Below the pieces are notes generated by a model. That model was not told the DNA's origin. It saw only the letters and a list, made by a program, of their open reading frames with translations, and made no database searches. Shown piece by piece: positions 17,212 to 25,499 of a stretch of DNA of 64,000 nucleotides; positions within the stretch are counted from its first letter, which is position 1, and each line of letters begins with the position of its first letter. This stretch comes from Haloprofundus salilacus. GTDB lineage: Archaea; Halobacteriota; Halobacteria; Halobacteriales; Haloferacaceae. Made by a program: the position numbers and the translations under genes. Location of the stretch: contig NZ_CP083723.1 in NCBI RefSeq assembly GCF_020150815.1, forward strand, positions 1,798,001 to 1,862,000, read 5' to 3'.

Positions 17212-18507
17212 GTGGTTTCGGTACCGGGCCGGTCGCTGGCGCTGCTCAAAAATCGGGAGTTCGCCGCCCTCGCCGGAACGGCGTTCGCCCGTAGCCAAGC
17301 GTACTCGACGGTCGTCATCGCGCTGGCGCTGTACGCCGACCTGTACCAGACGACGGGTGTGGTCGAAGGACTGTTCGGCACGGCGTTCGCGCTGACGCAG
17401 CTGCTCATCGTTCTCCCGCTGGGGCGGAAGATAGACACGGGTAACGCCAAGCACTACTTGCTCGCCGGGTTGGCGCTGAACGTCGTCGTCTTCGGGGCGT
17501 TCATGCTCGTCGATAGCGCGGTTCACGTCGTCTTGGTGCGGATGTTACAGGGTATTGGCGCGAGTTTGCTCTGGATCACCGGGTCAACGGTCGTCGGTGA
17601 GATAAGCCCTGACGACGAGAGCGGCCGGTGGCTGGGATCGTACAATCAGGTCGCCGCGCTCTCCAGTCTGCTCGGCGACATCGTCGGCGGCTATCTCCTG
17701 TACGCCCACGGCTTTCATCTCACGTATCTCGTGTTGAGCGCGGTGACCGTCGGCGCGTTCGTCCTCGTGTTTCTCAATCTTCGGTCGAACCCCGGGGGTC
17801 GAAAAAACGCCGAGGAAGCGACGAGCGTCGAGACGTTCCGGGCACTGCTCGACAGGCCGATGATTCGGGCGCTGGTGTTCTTCCGCCTCTCGTTCAGCGT
17901 CGGGAAAATGGCCGTCATCATCTTCCTGCCCATCTTCGCGTACGGCCAGTTCGGCATCGAGGCGTTCGCCGTCGGGTGGATTCTCGCGGGCGGTAAACTC
18001 ACGAAGTCGCTGTCGCAGGGGTACGTCGGCGACCTGACCGACCGCATCGGGCGAAAGCCGTACTTCGTCGCCGGGGGCGCGCTGTTGTACGGCGTCGGAA
18101 CGGCGTTCATCCCCTTTGCGCTCGTCGCCGAGGGTGCGTTCGAACCGATACGGGTGGAGACGTTCGAGGGGACGCTGACACTCGGCGGCGCGTTCTTCTC
18201 GCTGTTCGCCGCCTACGCGCTGTTGGGCGTCGCCGACAGCCTCCGCCTCCCGGCGAGCATGGCGCTGTTCGTCGAGGAGGGCGAGCGGTTCGACTCCGTC
18301 GCCAGTAGCATGTCGCTTCGCTCCATCTCGTGGAAAATCGGGCAGGTAGCGGGACCCCTGATGGTCGGGTTCGTCAAAGACACCGTCTCCAACACGGCGG
18401 CGTTTCTGTTCGCGGCGGGGTTCATCGTCTTCGCGACGGGTGTGTTCGTACTCACCTACCGCCGGATGAAACCTGGAGAGGCGGCGATCCCCGTTCCGAG
18501 CGACTGA
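17212..18507 (+). CDS. Major facilitator superfamily transporter
   Basis: About 431 residues with roughly twelve hydrophobic segments and MFS loop signatures: the cytoplasmic loop 2-3 stretch LPLGRKIDTG and the second-half counterpart YVGDLTDRIGRKPYFVAGG. Substrate unknown. The frame opens at 17143, but the sequence before 17212 is not transporter-like, and a TTTATC element about 34 nt upstream of the GTG at 17212 fits a leaderless start there; this start choice is inference. Its last codons approach a convergent tatA gene within 6 nt. Confidence 0.85.
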   Translation: MVSVPGRSLALLKNREFAALAGTAFARSQAYSTVVIALALYADLYQTTGVVEGLFGTAFALTQLLIVLPLGRKIDTGNAKHYLLAGLALNVVVFGAFMLVDSAVHVVLVRMLQGIGASLLWITGSTVVGEISPDDESGRWLGSYNQVAALSSLLGDIVGGYLLYAHGFHLTYLVLSAVTVGAFVLVFLNLRSNPGGRKNAEEATSVETFRALLDRPMIRALVFFRLSFSVGKMAVIIFLPIFAYGQFGIEAFAVGWILAGGKLTKSLSQGYVGDLTDRIGRKPYFVAGGALLYGVGTAFIPFALVAEGAFEPIRVETFEGTLTLGGAFFSLFAAYALLGVADSLRLPASMALFVEEGERFDSVASSMSLRSISWKIGQVAGPLMVGFVKDTVSNTAAFLFAAGFIVFATGVFVLTYRRMKPGEAAIPVPSD

Positions 18508-18513
18508 TTCCGC

Positions 18514-18777
18514 TCAGTTCGTCGAACGCGACTCGGCGTTCGTCTCTGTCTCCGTCTCGGTTACGGCGTCGCTGTGCGAGTCGTCGACCGTCGACGAGGA
18601 CGACTGTCGAAGTTCCTGTTCGATCTCGTCTCGGCCCCGCCTGAACTCGCCCATCGCCTGTCCCGTAGAGCGCGCGAGCTCCGGGAGCTTGTTCGCGCCG
18701 AACAGCAGGACGATGATGAGGAGGATGATGAGCATCTCGGGACCGCCGGGTAGTCCACCGAAGAGTACGAACGTCAT
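18514..18777 (-). CDS. tatA: Second TatA-type translocase subunit
   Basis: An 87-residue TatA paralogue. Residues from GGPEMLIILL to STGQAMGEF are almost identical to the TatA at 15209-15502, differing mainly after the amphipathic helix and in the Ser/Glu/Thr-rich tail. The frame is open further upstream, but TatA homology begins at MTFVLFGG, so the ATG at 18777 is used. Near-identity at DNA level points to a recent duplication or gene conversion between the two loci 3.3 kb apart. Confidence 0.93.
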   Translation of the reverse strand: MTFVLFGGLPGGPEMLIILLIIVLLFGANKLPELARSTGQAMGEFRRGRDEIEQELRQSSSSTVDDSHSDAVTETETETNAESRSTN

Positions 18778-18945
18778 TTCGAGCAGTAGGGACGTTGTGC
18801 ACCGAGATAAACCCGCCGCGTCCGCCGGCGCCGACGCCGTTCTCGTATTTAAAGGCCTTGTTAGTACAGGCACTTCCACTTCGGAGAAGTGCTATGAGAT
18901 ACGGACGGCACAGCGGTGGCTGTGCCGGTGAGACACTCTACATCG

Positions 18946-19179
18946 ATGGAGAAAGTAGACCGAGACAGCGCGACGACAGAACCGGACGGTGACGACTACA
19001 CGCTGACCGAGTACTGCGCCGACTGCGAGCGCGAGACGGAACACAAAGTCGAGGTGAGTATCGTCTCGACGAGCGACGAACAGCAGACGAACCCGGACAA
19101 CCGGAAGTTCGCGCGGGTACCGTGCCGAACCACGACGTGTCTCAGTTGTGGGACCGTCACGGAACGACTCCGCCGCTGA
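18946..19179 (+). CDS. Small zinc-ribbon-like protein
   Basis: A 77-residue protein with two Cys pairs, YCADCERETEH and later PCRTTTCLSCGTVTERLRR, spaced as in a zinc beta-ribbon. Haloarchaea carry many such conserved small proteins without known function. The ATG at 18946 is favoured because the acidic, conserved-looking sequence begins there. The gene stands alone between the convergent tatA and the propeller gene. Confidence 0.75.
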   Translation: MEKVDRDSATTEPDGDDYTLTEYCADCERETEHKVEVSIVSTSDEQQTNPDNRKFARVPCRTTTCLSCGTVTERLRR

Positions 19180-19292
19180 CCCTCTGTCGAGCGTCTGACC
19201 GTAGTCGGCGTCACTGGAATTTCTGCCCCTTCGTACACTCACGTTCGGCTCAAAAAACAGTTACAGTTTGAGAGGAACTATCTCGTGATATC

Positions 19293-20576
19293 GTGTCGAA
19301 CCCACAGTCATCCCGCCGCCGGTTTCTCGCTGCCAGTGGTGCGGTCGGTATCGGTGGTCCGCTCGCCTCCTTCCGGTCCCGACGCACCGATTCCAACGAG
19401 GGGTCCCAACAGACGGACTCGCAGCGTCAGGAAGAGTCCGGGCGACGGAACCAGTCGCAACAGTCTCGCGGTGCGTGGCCGATGTTTCAAAGCGACGCCG
19501 CCAACACGGGCTACCAGATAGACGGCGTCGGTCCGTCGGAGGGAGTGACGGTTCGCTGGAAGTTCACACCCGGGACGCAACGGGTTCTCGGACGCGAGGT
19601 CAGCGGAATTCTGTCGAGTCCGGCCGTCATCGACGACACGCTCTACTTCGGAGCGAACGACGGTCAACTGTACGCCAGAAACGTCGAAAACGGCGGCGGG
19701 CGGTGGCGGTTCGAGTCGGGGCAAGTGCTCGCTCGGAGTCCTGCCGTCGCCGATGGGGTCGTCTACGCGGGCGCGTCGACGGGAAAACAGCCGATCTACG
19801 CGCTCGACGCCGACGACGGAAGCCAGCGGTGGTCGTTCGAGACCATCAACGAGTCAGGCCGAGCAACGAAGGGGCGTTCGCCCAGCAGTCCGACTGTTAT
19901 CAACGATACCGTCTACGTCGGAGGGGCCGAAAAGTCGCTCGTCGACCAGCGCGGGGCAGTGTACGCGCTTGATGTCCAGACCGGTGAACCGCGCTGGACG
20001 GCACGGGTTGGGGGGTACGTCGACAGCACACCCGCCGTCGACGCCGACAGCGTCTACGTCGGCGACTCGACCGGAACGGTGTACGCGCTCGACGTCGACA
20101 CCGGCGAAGTGCAGTGGCAGTTCGCGACCGACGACATCATCCGGAGCAGTCCGACCGTCGCCAACGGCGTCGTCTACATCGGCAGCAACGACACGAACGT
20201 ATACGCGATAGATGCCCAAAACGGCGTTCAGCGCTGGCAGTACGTCACGCGCAACGGCGTCCAGAGCAGTCCGAGCGTCGCCGACGGCGTGGTGTATATC
20301 GGCAGCGACGACGGCGGCATGTATGCGCTCGACGCGAGAACCGGCCGGGAACGATGGCGCTACCCGACTGGCGGCTACGTCAGGAGCAGTCCGACCGTCG
20401 CCGGCGACACTGTCTACGTCGGCAGTTCCAGTTCGAGCGTCCACGCCGTCGACGCCGACAGCGGCGAGCGTCAGTGGCGCTTCGGAACCGACGGCAACGT
20501 GCTCAGCAGTACCGTCGCCGTCGAGGGCGTACTCTACGTCGCCGCCCTCGGCGGGTCGGTGTACGCGCTGGAATGA
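19293..20576 (+). CDS. Tat-exported PQQ-type beta-propeller protein
   Basis: A 427-residue protein starting at GTG. The N-terminal SSRRRFLAASGAVGIGG is a twin-arginine signal, so export as a folded protein is likely. After a Gln/Ser-rich linker come about eight PQQ-like repeats with the recurrent pattern SSPTVANGVVYIGSND...YAIDAQNG..RWQ, expected to close into an eight-bladed propeller. Such proteins act as extracellular scaffolds; no Trp-docking dehydrogenase active site was seen, so a bound PQQ cofactor is not implied. Confidence 0.9.
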   Translation: MSNPQSSRRRFLAASGAVGIGGPLASFRSRRTDSNEGSQQTDSQRQEESGRRNQSQQSRGAWPMFQSDAANTGYQIDGVGPSEGVTVRWKFTPGTQRVLGREVSGILSSPAVIDDTLYFGANDGQLYARNVENGGGRWRFESGQVLARSPAVADGVVYAGASTGKQPIYALDADDGSQRWSFETINESGRATKGRSPSSPTVINDTVYVGGAEKSLVDQRGAVYALDVQTGEPRWTARVGGYVDSTPAVDADSVYVGDSTGTVYALDVDTGEVQWQFATDDIIRSSPTVANGVVYIGSNDTNVYAIDAQNGVQRWQYVTRNGVQSSPSVADGVVYIGSDDGGMYALDARTGRERWRYPTGGYVRSSPTVAGDTVYVGSSSSSVHAVDADSGERQWRFGTDGNVLSSTVAVEGVLYVAALGGSVYALE

Positions 20577-20682
20577 ACCGAGCGAGAGAGTCGTCGTCGC
20601 GCTCGTCGCGAGAGCTCGCCGCAACAGTTCGTCGCGGCAGGCTACACAGTTTTATCCCGAGGCCTCGCATCGACCGGCAGCG

Positions 20683-21078
20683 ATGAACGTAGAACTGTTC
20701 GGAACTACTGTGAGGCTGGACGAAACCGCGGTGTCGGCGTCGCCGAGCGAACTCCGTCGACAACTCGCCGCCTACGAGTCCGGAGCGCGGCGGACGTTCG
20801 ACCTCGACGTGCACCGACCCGACGGGTTCGTCGGCAACGTGATGGAAGCGATGGCCCAGATACCGTACGGCGAGACGCGCACCTATGGCGAACTCGCGGC
20901 GACGCTGGACACCGCCGCCGTCGCCGTCGGCGGCGCCTGCGGCCGCAACCCCGTCCCGCTCGTCGTTCCCTGTCACCGAGTCGTCGGCGCGGACTCCCTC
21001 GGCGGCTTCTCCGCCGGCGGCGACGACGGTCTCGCACTGAAACGGCGGCTGCTTGACCACGAGCGCGCGAACCGATAA
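20683..21078 (+). CDS. ogt: Methylated-DNA--protein-cysteine methyltransferase
   Basis: A 131-residue suicide DNA-repair enzyme removing alkyl groups from O6 of guanine. The active-site motif VVPCHRVVG places the acceptor Cys at about residue 97. Upstream helix-turn-helix features are IPYGETRTYGELA and the conserved CGRNPVPL. The N-terminal domain is short, as in archaeal forms. A TATA-like TTTTATC lies about 30 nt before the ATG, supporting this start and a leaderless transcript. Confidence 0.93.
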   Translation: MNVELFGTTVRLDETAVSASPSELRRQLAAYESGARRTFDLDVHRPDGFVGNVMEAMAQIPYGETRTYGELAATLDTAAVAVGGACGRNPVPLVVPCHRVVGADSLGGFSAGGDDGLALKRRLLDHERANR

Positions 21079-21129
21079 CGACCGAGATACGGCGCTAGCT
21101 ATTAGCCGCCTCACCGTCTACTGTCAATT

Positions 21130-21420
21130 ATGAGTGAAGAATCCGGACGGCGGAACCTCCGGATGCCCACGGACGACGAGCAGTTCGCGCTCGTGACGAA
21201 CATGCAGGGGTACGGTCGCGTCAGACTCCGGTGCAACGACGGGGAAGAGCGGATGGGACGCATCCCCGGCCGGATGCGAAAGCGCATCTGGATTCGGGAA
21301 GGCGATATCGTCCTCGTCGAACCGTGGGACTGGCAGGACGAGAAAGCCGACATCGTCTGGCGCTACGACAATCAGGACGCCGAACAGCTCCGCGAAGAGG
21401 GTCACATCACCGTCGGGTGA
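21130..21420 (+). CDS. eif1A: Translation initiation factor aIF-1A
   Basis: A 96-residue S1/OB-fold initiation factor of archaeal ribosomes, family length. Recognisable are [26 protein letters not shown], then [33 protein letters not shown], and an acidic C-terminus. It promotes correct start-codon and initiator tRNA placement in the 30S subunit. Confidence 0.97.
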   Translation: MSEESGRRNLRMPTDDEQFALVTNMQGYGRVRLRCNDGEERMGRIPGRMRKRIWIREGDIVLVEPWDWQDEKADIVWRYDNQDAEQLREEGHITVG

Positions 21421-21510
21421 GGCGACGGGCCGGCGTCCGTGCCGCGTTCGCTTCGTCCGTGCTTCGTCTCGTCTTCACTTCGCTTTCGCGTTTCCATCTT
21501 TCTTCGAGGA

Positions 21511-21868
21511 GAGAATCCCGCCGTAAACGGCGGGCGTGAATCCGACACCTCCTCCACAGACTGCATTCTGACGCTCATACGGATATTCAAGTAATCACGG
21601 GTCGTCGCATGACATACACCGAGGCGGTCTCACCGCCCACCTAAATGCACACTATCGGGACTCCGAGACCCAGACTGTTCGAGACACCCTCTCGAACCGA
21701 TGTGGTGTCTCGGTCAAGATAACTCCGAGTCCCCTTGGCGGGGATAGGAGTAACGGCGGTGTGGCCCCGCCATCGGCCTGTCATGCCGACCGGTCGTCTA
21801 CCAGCAAATATCCCAACCCAGCGGTGCGGACGTGGGAAGCCCCGTCGGTTACGACGGGGAGGAGATCA
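21511..21868 (+). mobile_element. IS200/IS605-like non-autonomous element or remnant
   Basis: Two strong hairpins delimit about 360 nt without an open gene: CCCGCCGT-AA-ACGGCGGG at 21517-21534, in the context GAGAAT...GCGTGAATCC, and CCCCGTCG-GTTA-CGACGGGG at 21840-21859, preceded by GTGGGAAG and followed by AGGAGATCAC. I know closely similar ends from haloarchaeal IS200/IS605 (IS1341-type, tnpB) elements. The right part would correspond to the structured omega-RNA-like 3' region. No tnpA or tnpB frame is present. The right end coincides with the stop codon of the neighbouring minus-strand gene. Confidence 0.6.
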
Positions 21869-22267
21869 CTCCGGCTGTCCGTCGGTCAGCTCGAACAGCC
21901 GTTCGTACTCCTCGGGCAGTTGCGCTCTCACGTCTTCCATCTCGCCCGCCGGAGCGACTTCGTCCACGAGCGCGACGATAGCCTGTGCGTGGAACGCGGC
22001 GTCCGCCGCGTCGTCGGGGTCGGTCATTCCCTCGCGCTCGGCGACCCGGTTGACGAACTCGTCGAAGCCGAAGCGCTGACCGGAGTCCGCTTCGAGCAGA
22101 TACCGGTCTATCTCCATCGGCAGTGGGCCGGCGAGGTCCTCGGCCTCGCCTTCCTGCAGTCGCTCGCCGAGCGTGGTGAGCGTCGCCCGGACGGCGCGGA
22201 CCGACTCGCCCGTGTTGGCTAGCTCGAGTCGATTCTGGACGTGACCGGTGAACTCGTCGAAGTTCAT
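21866..22267 (-). CDS. DUF2267 family protein
   Basis: A 133-residue helical protein with the DUF2267 pattern: MNFDEFTGHVQNRLEL, then ATLTTLGERLQEGEAEDLAGPLPMEIDRYL, and later FGFDEFVNRVAEREG. The biochemical role of this family is unknown. The ATG at 22267 starts the conserved segment; the upstream in-frame ATG adds 13 unrelated residues. Its stop codon lies in the right end of the IS200/IS605-like element, so insertion may have reset the C-terminus. Confidence 0.85.
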   Translation of the reverse strand: MNFDEFTGHVQNRLELANTGESVRAVRATLTTLGERLQEGEAEDLAGPLPMEIDRYLLEADSGQRFGFDEFVNRVAEREGMTDPDDAADAAFHAQAIVALVDEVAPAGEMEDVRAQLPEEYERLFELTDGQPE

Positions 22268-22416
22268 CTGTTGGCCTCCGTGGAGGCTAGCGGCAGCCGG
22301 TTCCATAAGTGTGGACCTGCACTATCGAATCCGCTGGTGACCGCGTGCGGGGCGTCTATCAGCCTGTAGATACAAGCACCACCTATCTCTGCGATCGGAA
22401 CGTTCTCCCTCGTGCG

Positions 22417-22659
22417 ATGGTTCGAGAGTTCACCGACGACGACCGGAACAAACGCGTCGTAACCGCCGAGGGTACCGAGGTCGGGACGATACGCGAGGTG
22501 AACGGCGACCGCGCGACGGTCGACCGTGACGGCGACGCGAGCCTCACGGAGAAGGTAAAAGACCTCCTCGGGTGGGGCGACGACGACTCGAACGAACTAC
22601 GCACCGAACACATCGACGAGTACGACGAGGGTCGGGTCCGACTCCGACGCTCGCCGTAA
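22417..22659 (+). CDS. PRC-barrel-like small protein
   Basis: An 80-residue acidic protein. KRVVTAEGTEVGTIREVNGDRATVDRD resembles a PRC-barrel strand pattern (GxxVGxVxxV), followed by a DLLGWGDDD segment common in haloarchaeal homologues. Function unknown; such proteins are thought to be RNA- or protein-binding adaptors. The start is chosen where conserved-looking sequence begins. Confidence 0.75.
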   Translation: MVREFTDDDRNKRVVTAEGTEVGTIREVNGDRATVDRDGDASLTEKVKDLLGWGDDDSNELRTEHIDEYDEGRVRLRRSP

Positions 22660-22766
22660 GTCGGCGTCGAGTTCGTCGACCCGAGCGTTTTCTTCGCGCT
22701 ATCGCCGCCGCACGGAGAACCGACTACGCCGCGGAGCGTCGCCGTCGAGCCGGTACGACGTGGCGT

Positions 22767-23081
22767 TCAGTCGTTCTCCGAGGTGTCGGGCAGTTCGGGG
22801 TCGCCCAACGGACGCTCCGAATTCCGGAGGGAGGCCGAGACGTCGCGGACGCCGATAGTGTCCAGAATCTGCCGGAGCGTCTGGCCGCGGTCGGCGCCGC
22901 GGGGTGCGTCGATGCAGGATAGGTGGACGAACGCGCTATAGATGTCGCCGCCGAGCGTGTTCGAGACCGAGAAGAGGCGCTGCTCGACGGCGAAGTCGCC
23001 GAGGCGAAGCTCGACGACCGGTTCTTCCTCGGCGAGGTCGCCGCCGCAGATGTCGCACGTGGGTTGGCCGTTGTTGTTCAT
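22767..23081 (-). CDS. Hypothetical small Cys-containing protein
   Basis: A 104-residue protein beginning PTCDICGGDL, with a later FVHLSCID, so a Cys2-His-Cys metal site is possible. The middle (ELRLGDFAVEQRLF) is beta-rich and the end acidic. I recognise no family beyond general resemblance to haloarchaeal single-domain zinc proteins. Monocistronic, on the opposite strand to its left neighbour. Confidence 0.65.
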   Translation of the reverse strand: MNNNGQPTCDICGGDLAEEEPVVELRLGDFAVEQRLFSVSNTLGGDIYSAFVHLSCIDAPRGADRGQTLRQILDTIGVRDVSASLRNSERPLGDPELPDTSEND

Positions 23082-23265
23082 GAGGCGAGAGAGTTATGCG
23101 GCGTAGCGACGAGAAAGTACGGAACGGTCCGTCTATCCGAGTGTGTCGGTGCCGGACGCGTTGTGTCGCTGCGAGGACGCGTTGTATCGACGCGTCCGCG
23201 TCGACGGCGACTCGGTGTCGTCACAGCGGCAGCGTCACCGCGTCCGCGTCGACCTCGAACAAAGA

Positions 23266-24501
23266 TCACGTGCCGTCCGGCACTATCTCCCCTGGCGCTT
23301 CGCTCATGTACTCGTCCATCTTCCGCGCGAGCGCGAGCGCGAACTCCTCGTCGTTGACCGCGGCGTCCATCTCGATGAGTTCGATGTTCGAATCGAGAGC
23401 GTCGCGGACGGCGTCGAACAGCGCCTCGTCGGCGTCGGGGTCGTAGAAATCCTCGCCCTCTGCGTCGAGCATAGAGACGCCTTTGAGCGGCAGATACACC
23501 GCGACAGGTCCCGACGCGTCGTTCAGTTTGGTTGCAAGAATCTCGCCGAGTTCAGCCGTCTCCTCCGACGTCGTCCGCATCAGCGTCACCTGCGGGTTGT
23601 GTTGGTGGAACGTCCGGTCCTCGAACCGCTCGGGCACCGAATCGGGCGGGCCGAAGTTTACCATGTCGAGCGCCCCTACCGAGACGACGTGCGGGATTCC
23701 CATCTCGCCGGGCGCGTTGAGTCGGTCAGGTCCGGCGTTGAGCACGCCGCCGACGAGTTCGTCGGCCCACTCGGTCGTCGTCACGTCGAGCACGCCGTCG
23801 ACGACGCCCTGCCGAACTAAACTCTCCATCGCTCGACCGCCGGAGCCGGTCGCGTGGAAGACGATGGTCTCGTAGCCGCGGTCTTCGAGGTACTCGCGGG
23901 CCGTCTGGACGCACGGCGTCGTGACGCCGAACATCGTGAGAGCGATGGTGGGCTTCTCCTCGACTTCGACGTCGGCGTCGCTGGCGACCATCCCGGCCGT
24001 CGCCAGCGCCGCGTTCGCGATGATGCGCCGCGAGAGTTGGTTCAGCCCCTCAATGTCGGCGACCGAGTACATCATCGTGACGTCTTTGAAGCCGACGTAC
24101 GGTTCGACGTCGCCTGACGCCATCGTCGACACCATCAGCTTCGGAACCCCGACGGGGAGCGCGCGCATCGCCGTCGTCGCGACGGAGGTGTTGCCCGACC
24201 CGCCGAGTCCTAGAATGCCCTCCAAGGTGCCCTCCCCGTGAAGTCGCTCGGCGATGGCGGCGGCACCGCGACCCATCGCGTCCATCGCCTCGCCGCGGTC
24301 GCCGCCCTCTCGAAGCGACTGGAGGCTCGTACCGCCGGCCTCCGCGACCGCCTCCGCGGCGGTGTCCGGCGCGAACTCCGGGTCGCCCATCACGCCCACG
24401 TCGACGACGTGGACGTCGACGCCCTGCGCCTCGATGACGTCGCGGGCGAACGCGATCTCTTCGCCCTTCGTGTCGAGCGTTCCGACGACGACGACGCTCA
24501 T
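23266..24501 (-). CDS. Tm-1-like ATP-binding domain protein (UPF0261)
   Basis: A 411-residue protein of the UPF0261/Tm-1 family, named after a tomato virus-resistance protein. The start VVVVGTLDTKGEEI and the glycine-rich ILGLGGSGNTSVATTAMRALPVG are typical, as are the later DVTTTEWADELVGG and PLKGVSMLDAEGEDFYDPDAD. It lies 87 nt downstream of the PEP-hydrolase-like gene on the same strand; the two families occur together in many bacteria and archaea, sometimes fused. The reaction is unknown. Confidence 0.92.
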   Translation of the reverse strand: MSVVVVGTLDTKGEEIAFARDVIEAQGVDVHVVDVGVMGDPEFAPDTAAEAVAEAGGTSLQSLREGGDRGEAMDAMGRGAAAIAERLHGEGTLEGILGLGGSGNTSVATTAMRALPVGVPKLMVSTMASGDVEPYVGFKDVTMMYSVADIEGLNQLSRRIIANAALATAGMVASDADVEVEEKPTIALTMFGVTTPCVQTAREYLEDRGYETIVFHATGSGGRAMESLVRQGVVDGVLDVTTTEWADELVGGVLNAGPDRLNAPGEMGIPHVVSVGALDMVNFGPPDSVPERFEDRTFHQHNPQVTLMRTTSEETAELGEILATKLNDASGPVAVYLPLKGVSMLDAEGEDFYDPDADEALFDAVRDALDSNIELIEMDAAVNDEEFALALARKMDEYMSEAPGEIVPDGT

Positions 24502-24588
24502 GGTTTCGTCTCCCTCGCTTCGGCGGTCGATTCGAGTCCTCGATCCGACGGTGCGCCGTCGTTCGTGGACAGGTCGTCTCGAGCCATG

Positions 24589-25428
24589 CTACAGTTCTAT
24601 CTCCTTGAACTCGCGGGCCTGGTTCTCGATTGCCTCCTCGGTCGGGAGGCGCTCGATGCTGGACGCGCCGAAGAAACCGACGACGCCCTCGGTGTTGTCG
24701 AGGACGTACGCCGCGTCGTCGGGCCACGCTATCGGGCCGCCGTGGCAGATGACCATCACCTCGTCGTCGACGTCCTTCGCCGCGTCGTGAATCGCTTGGA
24801 CGCGCTCGGCGGCGGTGTCGAGGTCGAGCGACGTTTCGGCGCCGATGTCGCCGCTGGTCGTCAGCCCCATGTGGGCGACGACGACGTCGGCGCCCGCCTC
24901 GGCCATCTCGCGCGCTTGCTCGGTGTCGAAGACGTACGGACAGGTGAGCATCTCCTGCTCACTGGCCTCGCGGATCATCTCCACCTCCTTGTCGTAGCCC
25001 ATGCCGGTCTCCTCGAGGTTCCGCCGGAACTGGCTGTCCTCGTCGATGAGACCGACCGTCGGGAAGTTCTGGACGCCCGAGAACCCGCGACGCTTCAAGT
25101 CCGCGACGAACACGTCCATCTGGCGGAACGGGTCCGTCCCGTTCACCCCCGCGAGGACCGGCGTCTCCTCGACGACCGGAAGGACTTCGTGACCCATCTC
25201 GACGACGATCTCGTTGGCGTCGCCGTACGGCAACAGTCCGGCCAGCGACCCGCGGCCGCCCATCCGATAGCGGCCGGAGTTGTAGATGATGAGCAGGTCG
25301 ATGCCGCCGCGCTCGGCGAACTTCGCCGAGATACCGGTTCCGGCGCCCGCGCCGATTATCGCTCGGCCCTCCTCGACCGTCGCGCGGAGTGCGTCGAGCG
25401 ATTCGTTGCGTGTGAATTGGTTTGGCAT
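24589..25428 (-). CDS. PEP-hydrolase-like TIM-barrel protein
   Basis: A 279-residue TIM-barrel protein of the phosphoenolpyruvate hydrolase-like family (Pfam PEP_hydrolase as I recall). Typical segments are AIIGAGAGTGISAKFAERGG, LLIIYNSGRYRMGGRGSLAG, VLAGVNGTDPF, GVQNFPTVGLIDE and VICHGGPIAWPDDA. The ATG at 25428 begins MPNQFTRNESL; the sequence upstream in the same frame is not conserved-looking. Forms a two-gene unit with the Tm-1-like protein. The family name reflects homology; the actual substrate is not known. Confidence 0.9.
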   Translation of the reverse strand: MPNQFTRNESLDALRATVEEGRAIIGAGAGTGISAKFAERGGIDLLIIYNSGRYRMGGRGSLAGLLPYGDANEIVVEMGHEVLPVVEETPVLAGVNGTDPFRQMDVFVADLKRRGFSGVQNFPTVGLIDEDSQFRRNLEETGMGYDKEVEMIREASEQEMLTCPYVFDTEQAREMAEAGADVVVAHMGLTTSGDIGAETSLDLDTAAERVQAIHDAAKDVDDEVMVICHGGPIAWPDDAAYVLDNTEGVVGFFGASSIERLPTEEAIENQAREFKEIEL

Positions 25429-25499
25429 ACCGTGGTAGAGTATGTCACTTACCGGTAAATAATGAGTGCCGTCCGACACCAACGTCGAATCGTGTCGGC

